Assembly: GCA_025716855.1 (NCBI GenBank)
Contig: JAIXMQ010000052.1
Coordinates: forward strand, 124,001 to 188,000
Source: Pilaira anomala
Lineage: Eukaryota > Mucoromycota > Mucoromycetes > Mucorales > Mucoraceae
Direction: 5' to 3'
Length of the DNA stretch: 64,000 bases
The position numbers and the translations under genes were made by a program. Below the pieces are notes generated by a model. It saw nothing but the letters and a program-made list of their open reading frames with translations. It ran no database searches and had not been told where the DNA came from. Shown one piece after another: positions 23,655 to 35,613 of the stretch (position 1 is the first letter of the stretch; every line of letters starts with the position of its first letter).

Positions 23655-24474
23655 GATAATATATGTACGAGATTAAAGAGAAAAAACATCAAGAGCTTAT
23701 ATATGAAGTGAATGCCTTTTTTCCGATTAATAAAAAAAAAATTAGTTTAGTAAATACAACCAAATTTAGGATTTTTTATTTATTTTGAACGCTGTAGAGT
23801 TTATTGTTTCAAACTTTAAATTTTTAGCATATAAAGCAATTGTTTTCGCTATAATAGTTATTTTGTGATGATGACCGCTGCGTCCATATATAAATATCTT
23901 TAATCAGTACAATTAAGATCGTCCATTCGTGACACATGTTAAATTTTGGTATAAAAGTACATATAGCTTTATATTACTTTTTTATTAAAAAAAAAAAGTC
24001 ATAAAAATACCTCAAAAATGTCAAATGCTTTTTGTACAAAGCAAACTGTCAACTGTGACTTAAATTTACCTTTATCTGTGGCATTAAATCCAAAATTAAA
24101 AATATGTAGTACGTCATTCGAAAACTCATCCAATGAAATGAAAGTTTGATATGAAAAATAATTACCTTTTTTTTTTTTTCTTGATTTCTTTACGTGAGAA
24201 TAGTTTACCCTGGTGATATCTTCTACATATATACCACCTAATAGAATCATTTCAACTTTAAAAGATAATTTTTTTTTAGAAGAAGAAAAAAAAAAAAAAA
24301 AAAACTCCAGCTTAAAATTCCTCCTCCTCTCTTTCTCTCTCTTTTTTTTTTATTTTTTATTTTCAGCAACAAAAAAAAATATTTATTTTTGTAAAGCCAC
24401 AATTGATTAAAAAAAAAAAAAAAAAAAAAACTTATTTTTATCACATCTATAAAGCAAAAATAAAAAAAATAAAA
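23655..24474. promoter_or_regulatory. Divergent spacer between transporter and PSY2 genes
   Basis: Very AT-rich. TATATAA on the minus strand near 23697-23703 lies about 45 nt before the transporter ATG. Poly-A tracts occur at about 24287-24303 and 24411-24430, and T/C-rich sequence at about 24321-24362. No gene is supported; frames here are homopolymer artefacts. Confidence 0.45.
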
Positions 24475-25650
24475 ATGTCAGAAGAAACTAAACAACACAA
24501 GGAAACAGCCGATCAAGAGATCGTCACTCTACCCATCACACAACGAGTCAAGATTTATCAACTTAATGCAGAAACACAATGGGATGATAAAGGAACTGGT
24601 CCCTGTGTATATGTATTGGTAAATCAGGAAAATAAAATAAAATAAACGCGTTCCTAAACTCTTCTTGTCAATACAGGGCACAGATGGAAATCCAGATCAA
24701 ATTATTGTTCGTTCTGAAGAAGATGATTCCATTTTATTAACTTCACAAGTACTTAAACGTCGTTTATATCAAAGACAACAAGGTAAATAAAGAGAGAGAG
24801 AGAGAGAGAGAAGATATACATGGCTCCTATGAGTAAAGCAGTATTAAAAAAATAAAATAAAACTAGATACTTTAATTGTTTGGACAGAAGATGATAATCG
24901 AGATTTAGCTTTAAGTTTCCAAGACCCTAGTGGATGCGATGAGATGTGGTAAAGAAAAGGAATAGGAAAAATAGAAAAAAATAGAAAAAGGATTATATAT
25001 ATATATATATATATGTATTGAATAATATGTAATGAATAGGAGTCGTATCAGTAAAAAGCAAGGAATAGAAGGAACTTTAGTCACAGGAGGTAAATCAAAA
25101 AAAAAAGAAGAGAATTAAAAATGCAGTTTTTATAAAGTAACAGAAAATCGAAATAGATGGTGACGATTCAGCAGCTAAAAGTCCAAAGATACCATTACCT
25201 GATCCACAGTTATCAAATTTAAAAGAAATATTAGATTTGTTAATGCATGCGAATACAATGCGCGAAAAAGATAAGATTTCAGCTTATATTTTAACAGAGG
25301 TAAGATAAAATAAAGACAAGGAGTATCCACATTTAATTTTTTTTTTTTTTTATAAGGGTTACTTGAATAAATTACTTTCATTATTTGAAGAGTGTGAAGA
25401 TTTAGAAGCGACTGAAGATTTACATGTTTTATACGAAGTGATGGTAGCAATTTGTAAGTCTTTTTTTTTTTATAAATATATTTAAAAATTCAAATGTCTT
25501 TTTTGTTTTTACAGTCTCTTTAAACGATCAGCAACTTATTGATTTGGCTTTACAAGATGATTATTTTTCGAATGTAATGGGTATTTTAGAATGTAAATAT
25601 CATGTTCGAGTGGAAAAAAAAAAAAAAAAGTTATTTGATAATTAATTTGT

Positions 25651-25687
<37 letters not shown>

Positions 25688-27632
25688 ATAATCCAAAAAC
25701 AGAGAAAGAAAATCATCGAGAATTTTTTAAGCAGCATTCAAATATGAAACAAGTGATAGAGATTGAAGAAGAAACGATTAAAAGAAAGATTGAATTATCT
25801 TTTCGATTAGAATATCTTCAAAGCGTCTTTTTAAACACGAAATGTTCTGATGAAGGTTTAATGGGTGTCATCAACACAATGCTTCACCAAAATCATCTTA
25901 ATATTATCAATTATATTCAAAATAATCATTCATTATTAGAAGCTTTAGAAAAGTCATTTCATGATCCAGAAACTACAAAAGAAAAGAAAGATGATATCAT
26001 TCAATTCACGCTTCAAATCTTTAATCTCGTTAAACCTATGGAAGAAATCGTTCGAATCAATACCCTTCGCACACTTGAGCCTCATGGACTCTTTGATATA
26101 ATGAGTGTTGCTCTTGCTCATGAAAACAAAAAATTTCGTTTAAATGCATTAAATATAATGGCTACTTTTACTGATTTAGATGTAAACACTGTCAGAACGG
26201 GTATGTTGATGCAAACAAATAGACTCAAATTGGTTGTAAAACCATTATTTCAAGTCATTGTTGAAGAAGCTACAAAAGAAGATGATTATGATTTAAAGGT
26301 GCAATATTTTGAGATCCTAAGAATGTTATTAAATAACAACACTGGTTTACTTGGTGGTGGTCCTAGCAACGAAGTAAGTACTATAGAAACGAATGAATAT
26401 AACAATCTAAAAATTAATAATCTTTTTTTTTTAGGGTGCATCAAAGCAAATTGAAGATTTTTTAGGATTATTTTATCATAAATATTATCCCATCTTACTC
26501 ACACCTATCAGTAAATTGGAAATTAAACCTATTTCATTAACGGGACCTGTTGAACCATTAAAATTGACATCGGATCAAGCTCAATTATGTCTTTATATTT
26601 GTGAATTCCTTGGATTTGCAGTACGAAATCATGGGTTCCAGAGTAAATATCTTGTGTGTGCTTCCGATTGCTTTTTAAAAGTAGCTCAGTTATATAGGTC
26701 AAAATACGCATATGTCAAATTAGGTAAAAAAAAAAAAAAAAAAAATATTATGTAACCATAGTAACCTTACAATTTTTTTTTTTCCATAGTTGCATTAAAA
26801 TTCTTTAGAACCTGTGTCTCATTTTGTGATGACTTTTGTAATACACAATTGATAGATCACAACATTTTCGAACCCACAATACGCGTATTACTTGATACAA
26901 ATGGAAAAGATTGTTTATTAAATTCTGCCTGTCTTGATTTATTAGAATTTATAAGAAGGGTAAATATGCATCATTATAAAAATTAAACAAGATTGGTATT
27001 AATATAAGCGATAATAGGAAAATATCAAAGTTCTTATTAATCATTTAATCACTAAATTCGGTACAGTGCTGGACACTATTACATATATCTCAACCTGTAA
27101 ACAACTTCGATTAAAATACGAACAAAATCATGAACCATTTGAATCAAAGAAAACCATCAATGAGGATAAAGAAGCAAATACAATGGGTCGAACAGAACTA
27201 GAAATGGATGAAGAAGAAAAATATTTTAATGGTTCAGATGAAGAAGATACACCAGCAGAGATACCAAAGACTGGATTACCTTTAGTGAGTTATGGTGAAG
27301 ATGAAGATACTGAAGAAGAAGAAGAAGAGGAGGAGGAGGAGGAGGAGGATGTAGAGGATGAAGAGGAAGAGGAGGATAAGAAAACTACTATGATTGAAAA
27401 AGATACCGAAATGAAAGAAGATTCAACTTTAGCAGGAATTAAAAGAAAAAGAGATGGAGAAGAAAGTTTAGTTAAAGAAGATAGTCCTTCTCCGCCATTT
27501 AAATCAAGAAAGAAATCCAGTGATGATGACGAAGATGAAGATTTGTTAGCTAAATGTGCTTTACGACAGTCTCCTATTAATTCTAAAAGAATTGTTATCA
27601 AGACTGCTTCCATTAAAAAAAAAGTACAATAG
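24475..27632 (+). CDS. PSY2: Regulatory subunit of protein phosphatase 4 (Psy2/PP4R3/SMEK)
   Basis: Eleven exons: 24475-24618, 24677-24782, 24867-24948, 25040-25089, 25157-25299, 25357-25453, 25515-25592, 25688-26373, 26435-26723, 26790-26959 and 27018-27632. They give 819 residues. The N-terminus is a PH/EVH1-like domain ([19 protein letters not shown], then [22 protein letters not shown]). The SMEK helical-repeat core follows, with [19 protein letters not shown] and [19 protein letters not shown], and later [18 protein letters not shown]. The tail is disordered and acidic: a Glu run encoded at about 27308-27350, then KR-rich patches (GIKRKRDGE). The protein targets PP4 to DNA-damage and centrosome substrates such as Rad53 and histone H2AX. 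Length and domain order match the family. The intron before exon 8 carries a 26-nt CA repeat at its 3' end. Confidence 0.93.
24791..24811 (+). repeat. GA microsatellite in a PSY2 intron
   Basis: About ten GA units lie inside the second intron, eight bases after the donor site at 24783. Confidence 0.85.
25656..25683 (+). repeat. CA microsatellite at the 3' end of a PSY2 intron
   Basis: About thirteen CA units immediately precede the acceptor ACAAAAG at 25681-25687, where a pyrimidine tract would normally lie. Confidence 0.85.
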
Positions 27633-27795
27633 AAAAAAAATAAGATATATATATATACATGTATATTTTTATTTTTATTTTCTTCAACTTATTAAATAAA
27701 AATATGATATTTACAATTGTACAGAGAGATGATAATGATAATGATAATGATGATGACTATATGTTATGGGTAAATAATGAATAAAATAATGTAGA

Positions 27796-28215
27796 TTAGG
27801 AACAAGCTGCAACAGGAATCAAGTAACCATGTTCTTCTTCTTCATCTTCTTTGGATTTATAATGAGTAGATAATCCAGAAAAGAATAAAGGTGTCAATGA
27901 TTGAGTATTAATAGAAAGTTTGGGTTTTTTGTTGGCAGTTTTCTTTAAGCCCAAAATAGGAGGTGTCATTGGTGATTCTAAAGCACGTCTTCTAGAATTA
28001 GGAATGACAGATAAGTCAAGTGGCTTGATCATTGGTCTACTCGTTTGGTGTGGTACCACTTGGTTATTATTAGTGACAGGTACAGAAGAAGAAGAAGAAG
28101 GACGAAAGGTATAGGCGATAGGAATGACAGAAGCAAAGCAAGATCGATCATATTCGTCTGCACTATAAGTCATGACAATGGTGTCAATAGGGTTGAAACG
28201 TACAGATTTTGACAT
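27796..28215 (-). CDS. Small disordered protein with a conserved N-terminal box and a PP1-docking-like motif
   Basis: A single-exon 139-residue frame starting MSKSVRFNPIDTIVMTYSAD and continuing with EYDRSCF. The N-terminal pattern (basic, V-x-F, then a hydrophobic stretch, then TYS-x-x-EYDRS) is of a kind I have seen near the start of many small fungal proteins. K3-S-V-R-F7 fits the RVxF consensus used to dock on protein phosphatase 1; docking itself is inference. The rest is Ser/Pro-rich, with a five-Ser run, a basic stretch (LKKTANKKPKL) and an acidic EDEEEE patch. It is convergent with the PP4 subunit gene, whose stop is 163 bp away. A TATA-like element lies 80 nt upstream. No function is assigned. 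Confidence 0.7.
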   Translation of the reverse strand: MSKSVRFNPIDTIVMTYSADEYDRSCFASVIPIAYTFRPSSSSSVPVTNNNQVVPHQTSRPMIKPLDLSVIPNSRRRALESPMTPPILGLKKTANKKPKLSINTQSLTPLFFSGLSTHYKSKEDEEEEHGYLIPVAACS

Positions 28216-28795
28216 GTTTTTTTTTAAAAATTGTTGTATTATTTGTTTGAATTATATAGAAAAAAAAAAAGGAAAAAATGAGAGATCTTCATGTCCTTTA
28301 TATATGCATTTTTTTAATTTTTTTTAAAAATAAAAATTCTATTAATAGTTTTTAGTAAGAGTAAAATCAACCAATCAAAATTGATTAGTCTATTTTTACA
28401 AATTACCTTTCCAAAGAGCCAAGCAACGACGTTTTCTTCGGGCTTTGATTATATGTAGTAGGTGATATACTCCTTAAAAAAATTTTTTTTCGTTTTTTTT
28501 ATAGATTGTGTAAATAAATATCTTCACTTCGATTTATATGTGACTAAAATTAGTTAAAATCAATCACTTTGTTTATAAATAATCTCATATGAAATTTATG
28601 TCTCTTTGAAACTAATCGTTCATGACTCCACTAAGAGGAGATGACACTGTCTTGTCCAAATTATTTCTAAAGAATTGTTTCAAATGAATTTGAATTTTTA
28701 AATCCCATTATTATAAAGTAACATGACAAGTTGTGGGTTTGTTTACTTTTTAATTTTTTGTTTACTAATTTTTTTTTTTTTTTTTTATTATTTAT
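28216..28795. other. Intergenic region upstream of the small protein gene
   Basis: Holds the promoter of the 27796-28215 gene (TATATAAAGG on the minus strand at 28295-28304) and the 3' flank of the Kelch-BTB gene. Nothing coding is seen. Confidence 0.5.
28295..28304 (-). promoter_or_regulatory. TATA box of the small protein gene
   Basis: TATATAAAGG on the minus strand lies 80-90 nt upstream of the ATG at 28215. It is less homopolymeric than most AT matches here, which favours function. Confidence 0.35.
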
Positions 28796-29793
28796 TTAAA
28801 CTTCTACACTCATGTCAGAACTAGTAGTAGTATTATTATTATTATTATTATTATTATTTGTTGTTGCTGTAGTTGTAGTTGCTGTTGTTGATGCATTAAT
28901 TAGTATTAATTCATTTGCAGTAGGTGTAGTACGTTGATTTAATAATACATCACTTGCCACTGTATAATTTAAGATGTGTTGTTGTTGTTGACGGTGATGA
29001 TGATGGTGATGATGATAATTCGTATTACTAGTAGATATGTTGGGCTGAGAACTATTATTATTACTAACATAAATCATATTATTTGAATTTGAATTATAAA
29101 GTTGTTGTTGTTGTTGATAATGATTTAAATGTCTTGTTCTACCCACTTCAAGTACTGCTTCTTCTGGTACAGAATCAAGAAATTCATCTCGAATTAATTG
29201 TGGTAATTCCATTAACGTATTCGATTTCAATAGACTACCATAGTTTCGAAACATGAAACTTAATGCCAATAATTTCAATCCAACTTCTTCTGCCATAATC
29301 GCCTTTTCAAATATTAAGCCACAACTTTCAATCGTCAAATGACAACGAAATAGCCTTTCACAACATAATTTCTTGAGTCGATGTAATAAATACATATTAG
29401 CCATCACAAGTAATTCACACACTACTTCCCAAGGCTCATTTTCATCTAATCTATCACTATAAAGAAACTTTAAAAATGCCATAATCACTTCAAATGGCTC
29501 GGGTATCGTCATTCTTCTTTGAATTGATTCTGACATGCCCGATTTATGAATATTTTTAAAATGGGGCCAACGCGTTAAAAGAATCACTTGGTGTACAAAA
29601 ATTTCTTGGCCATCTAACGCTATAATAGAGAAGTCCGATAACTCTGGACTATTAAGTAATTGAACAAATTCGGATGAAAACCTTGGTTCAGCAATATCAT
29701 ATAAGCCCAGCGATTCACCATGTATAACTAAAGCATCTCTAAAAGAAAGAAAGAGAGAAAAAAAATTACCGAATTAAGTCTCTTTTTGAATAA

Positions 29794-29840
<47 letters not shown>

Positions 29841-31117
29841 AAGTCTTCTTACCTAAAATGATCATATCCTTGGGGTCGATAAGGATCTGTATTGCCAAGA
29901 AATAAAAGGTTATTAATTGAAATCTGATTTAGAGCTTCATTTTGTTCTCCCGATTTTTCGTTAATGATTGTAAAATAATTCCATCCGCCAACTTCAAAAT
30001 GTCCGTCACATTCTTGCTTTTCCCACTCTAAGGTATCAAGATCCAACATCCATAAACTATACGTTGATTCGGGACTATTATTATTATTATTATTAGTTTG
30101 TGGTTGCTGTAATAGGTTTGATTTGGTCGTATTCGAATTATTAAGGTATCTTCCAAACACCAGTAACTTTCCACAAGCGGTATCACAAAAATGTTGACTT
30201 TTTAGTAAGACCATACGCGTGTTACACGATTGTTGGTTACCACTCAACACCAGGTGAGGCGTATAAGGTAATTTTTGAAGGTTGACCATAAATAGATCAG
30301 ACACAGTGTTACCTTGTTCATCTTTACCCGCATAAATGTAGATTTTGTTCCCAACAAGTGTGGCTGAATGGTTGTACCTTGGCGGCATATCATGATAGCG
30401 TGTCCAAATCATCGAGTTCAAATCAAGTACGCATAATTCATCCAATACATAAGTACCTATAAATACAATAAACTTTATAAATACTTGTACAACAGTACTC
30501 TCTCTCTCTTTTTTTTTTGGGGGGGGGGAGAGGAGGGAGGGAAATATTTACAATCAGAACTTTTAGCAAAACCACCATAAATAATCAACTTGTCTTCAAA
30601 TACAGTAGCACTATGTAAATACCGTGGAGAGACACTACCATTAATTACTGGCTGATGCCAAGTTGAAGTCTTTAAATCGAAAATATGTATATCACCGCAA
30701 TATTCTTGATATTCATTGCAGCCCCCTACATGGAATAATAGTAATTTATATATAAGTATGAGCTCTCCTATATATATATATATATACATATGACTTCATT
30801 GAAATTTAAAAAGTACCAAACACAACGATCGAATCTCTCCATCTGGTTGCTGTATGTCCGTATCTCTTGCAGGGAGGGGTACCAGAAGTACTCTGTATAA
30901 AAAATCAGTAGACTACAAAAAAGATTTTAAATGTATAACAAACCATAATGGTTTCCCAACACATTTGTTTCAAATCAAGGTAATGCAAATTATCTGTAAC
31001 ATTGCCGCCGCCACCAAATACGTATAATCTTTGATCCACTTTGACAAACGAAGGTCTCCATAGTCCAGCTAAATTTTGACCGATTGTCTTTATTGGTTGT
31101 CCAGGCTTCATAAACAT
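28796..31117 (-). CDS. Kelch-repeat and BTB domain protein
   Basis: Five exons on the minus strand, 31117-30944, 30892-30817, 30725-30552, 30456-29853 and 29738-28796, give 656 residues. The N-terminal half has Kelch blades recognised by paired hydrophobic and Gly-Gly strands: RLYVFGGGGNV, DSIVVFGGCNEY, KLIIYGGFAKSS, KIYIYAGKDEQG and KLLVFGRYL. Each is spaced by a W-containing strand such as TSTWHQP and MIWTRY. A BTB/POZ domain follows (about residues 355-450): FSSEFVQLLNSPELSDFSII, then DGQEIFVHQVILLTRWPHF. BACK-like helices come next and finally a Gln/His/Asn/Thr-rich tail. Kelch-then-BTB order is seen in LZTR1 and fission yeast Ral2, which act on Ras or serve as CUL3 adaptors; this protein may do likewise. 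The start is right after an in-frame stop (CAG TAA ATG). Confidence 0.88.
29796..29837. repeat. CA microsatellite (42 bp) in the Kelch-BTB intron
   Basis: Twenty-one CA units lie in the last intron of the Kelch-BTB gene. On the sense strand this is a GT repeat a few bases after the donor. Confidence 0.9.
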
Positions 31118-32164
31118 TTACTGTATAAACGGTTTTAGGGAATTTATTTACTTTGACGTGATTTTTATGGAAAAAAAGAAGAGAGAGAGAGAGAAAGATA
31201 AAAAGAAATCGAGAGAAGGGAAGAAATAAAACGTATAATAATAACCTTTTTTTTTTTATCTTTTTTTTAAAATTTCCGTTTTGCATTATAAGAAATATCT
31301 TTCGGACAAATGTAATATTCTTCGATCAAGTCTAACTAATCTGTCTATCTACAAACCTTTAGTCCTCTTTCCTTATGACCCAAACAGAATATAATATGAA
31401 ACAAGAATAAATATCCTACTAACTGTATCATTTTTTATTTTTCCTTTTCCCTCTTTTTTTTTTTTTTTTTAAAAAAAAAAACTTAAATTTTATCTTTTTA
31501 TTCTAAAAGATAAAAAGAGATACAAAGATAATTTGAATGATCAATTCTTGTATGAGAAAGTAGTATTGACATGTACAACTCTCATATTTAACAACTCGGT
31601 AATAATCTCATTTAGCTGCTCAAAAAATTAAGCAGTATCGAATAGAAACTATTCACAAGGGAAAGAACTTTTCAAGGATCATGAGCAACTTTTTAGTCAT
31701 TTCCAAGTTAATTCAAAAGGCACATAACTATTATGTACATGTTAGTAAAGACATAAATTTTGTTCATGTTAGTAGAGAAAACAAATCGATTTTTGGGAAT
31801 TTCTGTTTAAAGCAAAGTATGTTTCTGTTTTACAACCAAATAGAATTTCGCATAACTAAAAACAACCTTTTTTCATTCTACTGACAATCTACCTGCAACA
31901 AACAAAATTGTTTATCTTAGAGAATTGAATCTGCTCCCACTTAAAACAGTTTCGGAATGCCAAGAACGCAAAAATAATATTCTTATTCGAATGCATAAAA
32001 GAAGAGTTGAGAAGGACATCATTTAATCGCTCTGTTATATAAATTAATAACATAATAATACTTTTCTTATTTCAAGCAATAATAAGACATAGTTAATTCT
32101 TACTTGAGCACAAATGGATATTATTTTAAAAAGAAATGTCATTTAGAGAGTAAAAAAACGAAGA

Positions 32165-32203
<39 letters not shown>

Positions 32204-33156
32204 ACATCTGTTTTACTATATATGGCGTTTCAATTCAAATATCTCATTATACGGTGATTGACATAAACATAAATATTTATAAAAATCATGCCCTCACGTT
32301 AATGCAAAACAATAACATACGCCAAACTTCGCAGTATTTTGTAACATATTAGAATAGATAAAATATATTACAAAATGTATATTTATGTCCGAAGTGTACA
32401 TACAAAAAGGATTATTATAAATACTTGCGCACACATAAAAAATCGTACCACAAAATAAGCTATTTTTATAAAATCGTAAAAATTGAGTCCCCTGGGTAAC
32501 GAAAAACGAATACGGTTATAAAATGACATAATGCATCGTAACTAAGCCATTAAAGTTAGTAACACTTGACAGTACATTTTGCAATCACAGTATATAAAAA
32601 GAATAAAACAGTAATTTTGATTTAGTACATAACAAACTAGGAATATCAATTTTGCTGCAAATCTTGCTCAGTAACTACTAGTATATGCAAAAATCTGTCT
32701 ATTATTAAAATGGTGATATCATGTCATATTAAATTTAGAAAAAAACACACACACACACACACACATAAGTGAAAACCTATACAGTAAGGGCAGTTTTCTT
32801 TAAAACCCCTGAATTGATCTTCGCATTCCGGGGGGTAAAGGAGGTTTCTCTTATAGGCAGGTCGTAATATAATGTTGTTGAAGTTTGTATTTGCTTTTCG
32901 TAAATTAACATGTATGTTCACTTTCGATCGTCTCAACAGAGAGCTTTTTTATTATTATATTCTGCTCGTTTTTATTAAAAAGGGGCGCAGACAAATAAAA
33001 CTACCAACGCAAAGCGAGGAAGGAAATTGTAAAGAGAGATACTAATAAGCCATATGCAGGTCTAAGTAGTAATAAGTACATAGCTTCAAAACAAGTCAAA
33101 TTCTAAAAAAAAATAAAAAAAATATAAACCAAGGAAAATAACTACAGGCGCGTTTG

Positions 33157-33193
<37 letters not shown>

Positions 33194-34239
33194 CTCGGCT
33201 TGTTAAACACAATGGTCTCTATTTCAGTAGTAGCTATAATCATCTACCCATGGCAAATCAATGAGTCCAAACAGTACCTGTAGCTAGTGACTGATTATCT
33301 ATAGCTAAAATTCGAATGATTATGGTCGACATCTCAATAATAATAAAAAAAAAACTTGATCTAACTTCAATTAAAGAAATAGTTGCAATACCACCGTTGC
33401 TATATATAGTGAGAAAATAATGTAATATGCATCTACCATCAAATGAAATAAATGGCTTTGTTCGCATATTGCTAATTATGTTTAGTTTTTGATAAGAATC
33501 CAGGTCAGTTGTTACTAATGGCAAGTGTATATAACAATGTTGAAACTAATCTCATACCAATAAAAGTAGTAGCAATTACACATGTAATTAATTTTAAATT
33601 TTCGATTTGAGAATAAAGATAATTTGAGTATTACAAGCTGAATGTCATAAAACATCAACAAGTCATCTGAGGAAACGATTTTGCTTCATTGACTCATATT
33701 ATAACCCGAAGGTTTTGGGTTTTATATATATTTCAAAGCCCTAAATAAATGTTGGTTATAATCATAAAATATGTTAAAAGTCTTAATGTTAACTTAGTGG
33801 ATACAAAATACAAGGGTATTCGCAAAGTTACGATACGATGACTGTACTCTTCGTTATATGCTTTAATCAGATTATAAATCTATATTTATAAAATAGTAAC
33901 TTTTACATCGGAGATTGTGGCGGTTTATCTTGAGCAAACTGTCAAACTTTTTTTTTGCCACCATATTTTATGCATTTTGAACACTAAACCAAACAATGTC
34001 ATTGTTGTACAACGTTACTCTGTCAAAAAGAAAGCTTTTCTATTAGTCTCATTATACTTGACATATAGTTATAGTAGACTTATTCTTTGGCTGTGATGCT
34101 CACTTATTCATTTGTCATCCCGAACGATCTCCGAGCACTAGATTTTATTTTCTAGAAACATGATGAATTATTTCAAAAAAAAAATTTGTTTCTTTTTTAT
34201 CTTCTTTTCCACTTTGTTTAATTTTCGTTATATCTTTCA
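31118..34239. other. Large gene-poor region (3.1 kb)
   Basis: No intact gene is supported. Contents include the Kelch-BTB promoter, a T17A11 tract at 31454-31481, a T/A tract with a long A-run at about 32165-32200, a CA repeat at about 32746-32764, and a 29-nt A-run near 33161. On the minus strand, 32936-32724 and 33524-33258 hold protein-like frames broken by stops, discussed as possible gene remnants. Coding-like codon patterns elsewhere are absent. The region before 34240 is the Kch1 promoter. Confidence 0.5.
33258..33524 (-). pseudogene. Possible remnant of an unknown protein-coding gene
   Basis: An 88-codon minus-strand frame with varied composition, including KPFISFDGRCILHYFLTIYS and a C-terminal ILAIDNQSLATGTVWTH. 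It lacks upstream exons with clear splice sites, and the frame immediately upstream is closed by a stop. The mixed amino-acid content is less homopolymer-driven than other chance frames here. I cannot name a family; it may be the end of a dead gene or chance. Confidence 0.2.
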
Positions 34240-35613
34240 ATGGTATTTTTTTTTAAAAATGTAGACTGCTTGTTTTTTTCATTAACTAAATTGTTTAATA
34301 TTTTGATTTCAATAGGGATGCTGCGGATGGAATAAGCCAAAATGGAAACGAGAAATAGTACCTGACCATAAATTCGAGAACGTAGATTTGGATGCCTTTT
34401 ATGATCCGTCCTATACTACCAAATTTGGATATAACTTTATGTTTATAAGTTTCATTAAAACTATATGTGTCTGTTTAGCAGATTTATACACTGCAAGTAA
34501 GTAAAAATATGCAATGCATACTTCTTTTTTAAAATAGAAATTAGTAACCATTTTTGTTACTGTTCATTAGTTTCACTGTTGGTTATTGGACAAACGACAG
34601 TTACACCTGCTATCCCAACAGAGTATTCAAAATGGATGTTTTTTACTTGTATCATGATTTCTTATTTGCTCATAATTTGGGATTTAATCAAATCTCGACG
34701 CATTCTTGCAACCAATGATATTTCTAGTGCTTTCACATCCGCTATTGTCAACAGATATTTATCGATGAAAGATTATCGTTACTATTGTTTATTTAAAAAA
34801 ATCAATTCCAACAGTAAAGGTATTGATAACTATGCGTTTTTTATTTTTTTTACGCTAAAAGGATGGAAACGTCTTTTGCTTGCTGAAGCGCCTCGCCAAG
34901 TTATCAACATTGTAACATTGCAAGCGTTGGTACCACAATGGTTACATATTCGAAACGGTCAAGTTACTTTTAACAATAATGCTTTAGGAGATGATTTGAT
35001 GCAACAAATTTTGACAGGTACTATGGCTTTCTCAGTATTAGTTTTTACCGTTTCTTTTTTACTTGTATGTATTGCAACTGTTCTGTATATTCCATTATTC
35101 TGTCATATTCGTGGAAATTTAAAAGAATACTGCTGCCATAAGGTTGATAAAAGAATTTCCGATATTCTTCGTAAACAAGATCAGCGTTGTAAAAACAGAA
35201 GAATTCATCCAGAAACAGAATTGTTGGTGAACGGAAAGAGTGATGAACGACCTCTGATACCGTCAGTAAATCATGCTTCTAGTCCAACTTTATCTTTAGT
35301 AGATTATCATGAGAAATCTCCCTATTTTAAAAATAGCGAATCGCCTAGTATATCATCGTCCATTCCACGCAGTAATCCACCATGCCTTCTGGAAAATGAT
35401 AGAGAAAAAAACTATTTTAATCATCAAAAGTCTCCGGGAAATAGTTATTATAAACAAGTCATGCAACAACTTCCCTATGAAAGTAGCAGCTACCAATACT
35501 ACACAAGGATGAATGATACAAGTCCAAAATACACTACCAATATATCTACACCATCCTCTACTTGTATTAATGAACATCGCTATCAACACAAAAAATATCC
35601 TAGAGGATATTAG
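34240..35613 (+). CDS. KCH1: Kch1/Kch2 (Prm6)-type low-affinity potassium transporter
   Basis: Three exons, 34240-34242 (ATG only), 34316-34496 and 34571-35613, give 408 residues. The N-terminus MGCCGWNKPKW fits the family start and offers an N-myristoyl Gly2 and palmitoyl Cys3/Cys4. There are about four membrane helices: FMFISFIKTICVCLADLYTA, then MFFTCIMISYLLIIWDLI, and later MAFSVLVFTVSFLLVCIATV. Between them are the family landmarks SRRILATNDISSAFTSAIVN, YRYYCLF, GWKRLLLAEAPRQVINIVTL. Kch1 and Prm6/Kch2 activate potassium influx and calcium entry during pheromone or ER stress in yeast. The C-terminal ~170 residues are disordered and Ser/Tyr/Pro-rich. Exon 2 has a stop directly upstream (TAG GGA), so an outside ATG is required; 34240 followed by GTATTT is the best donor. 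Confidence 0.87.
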
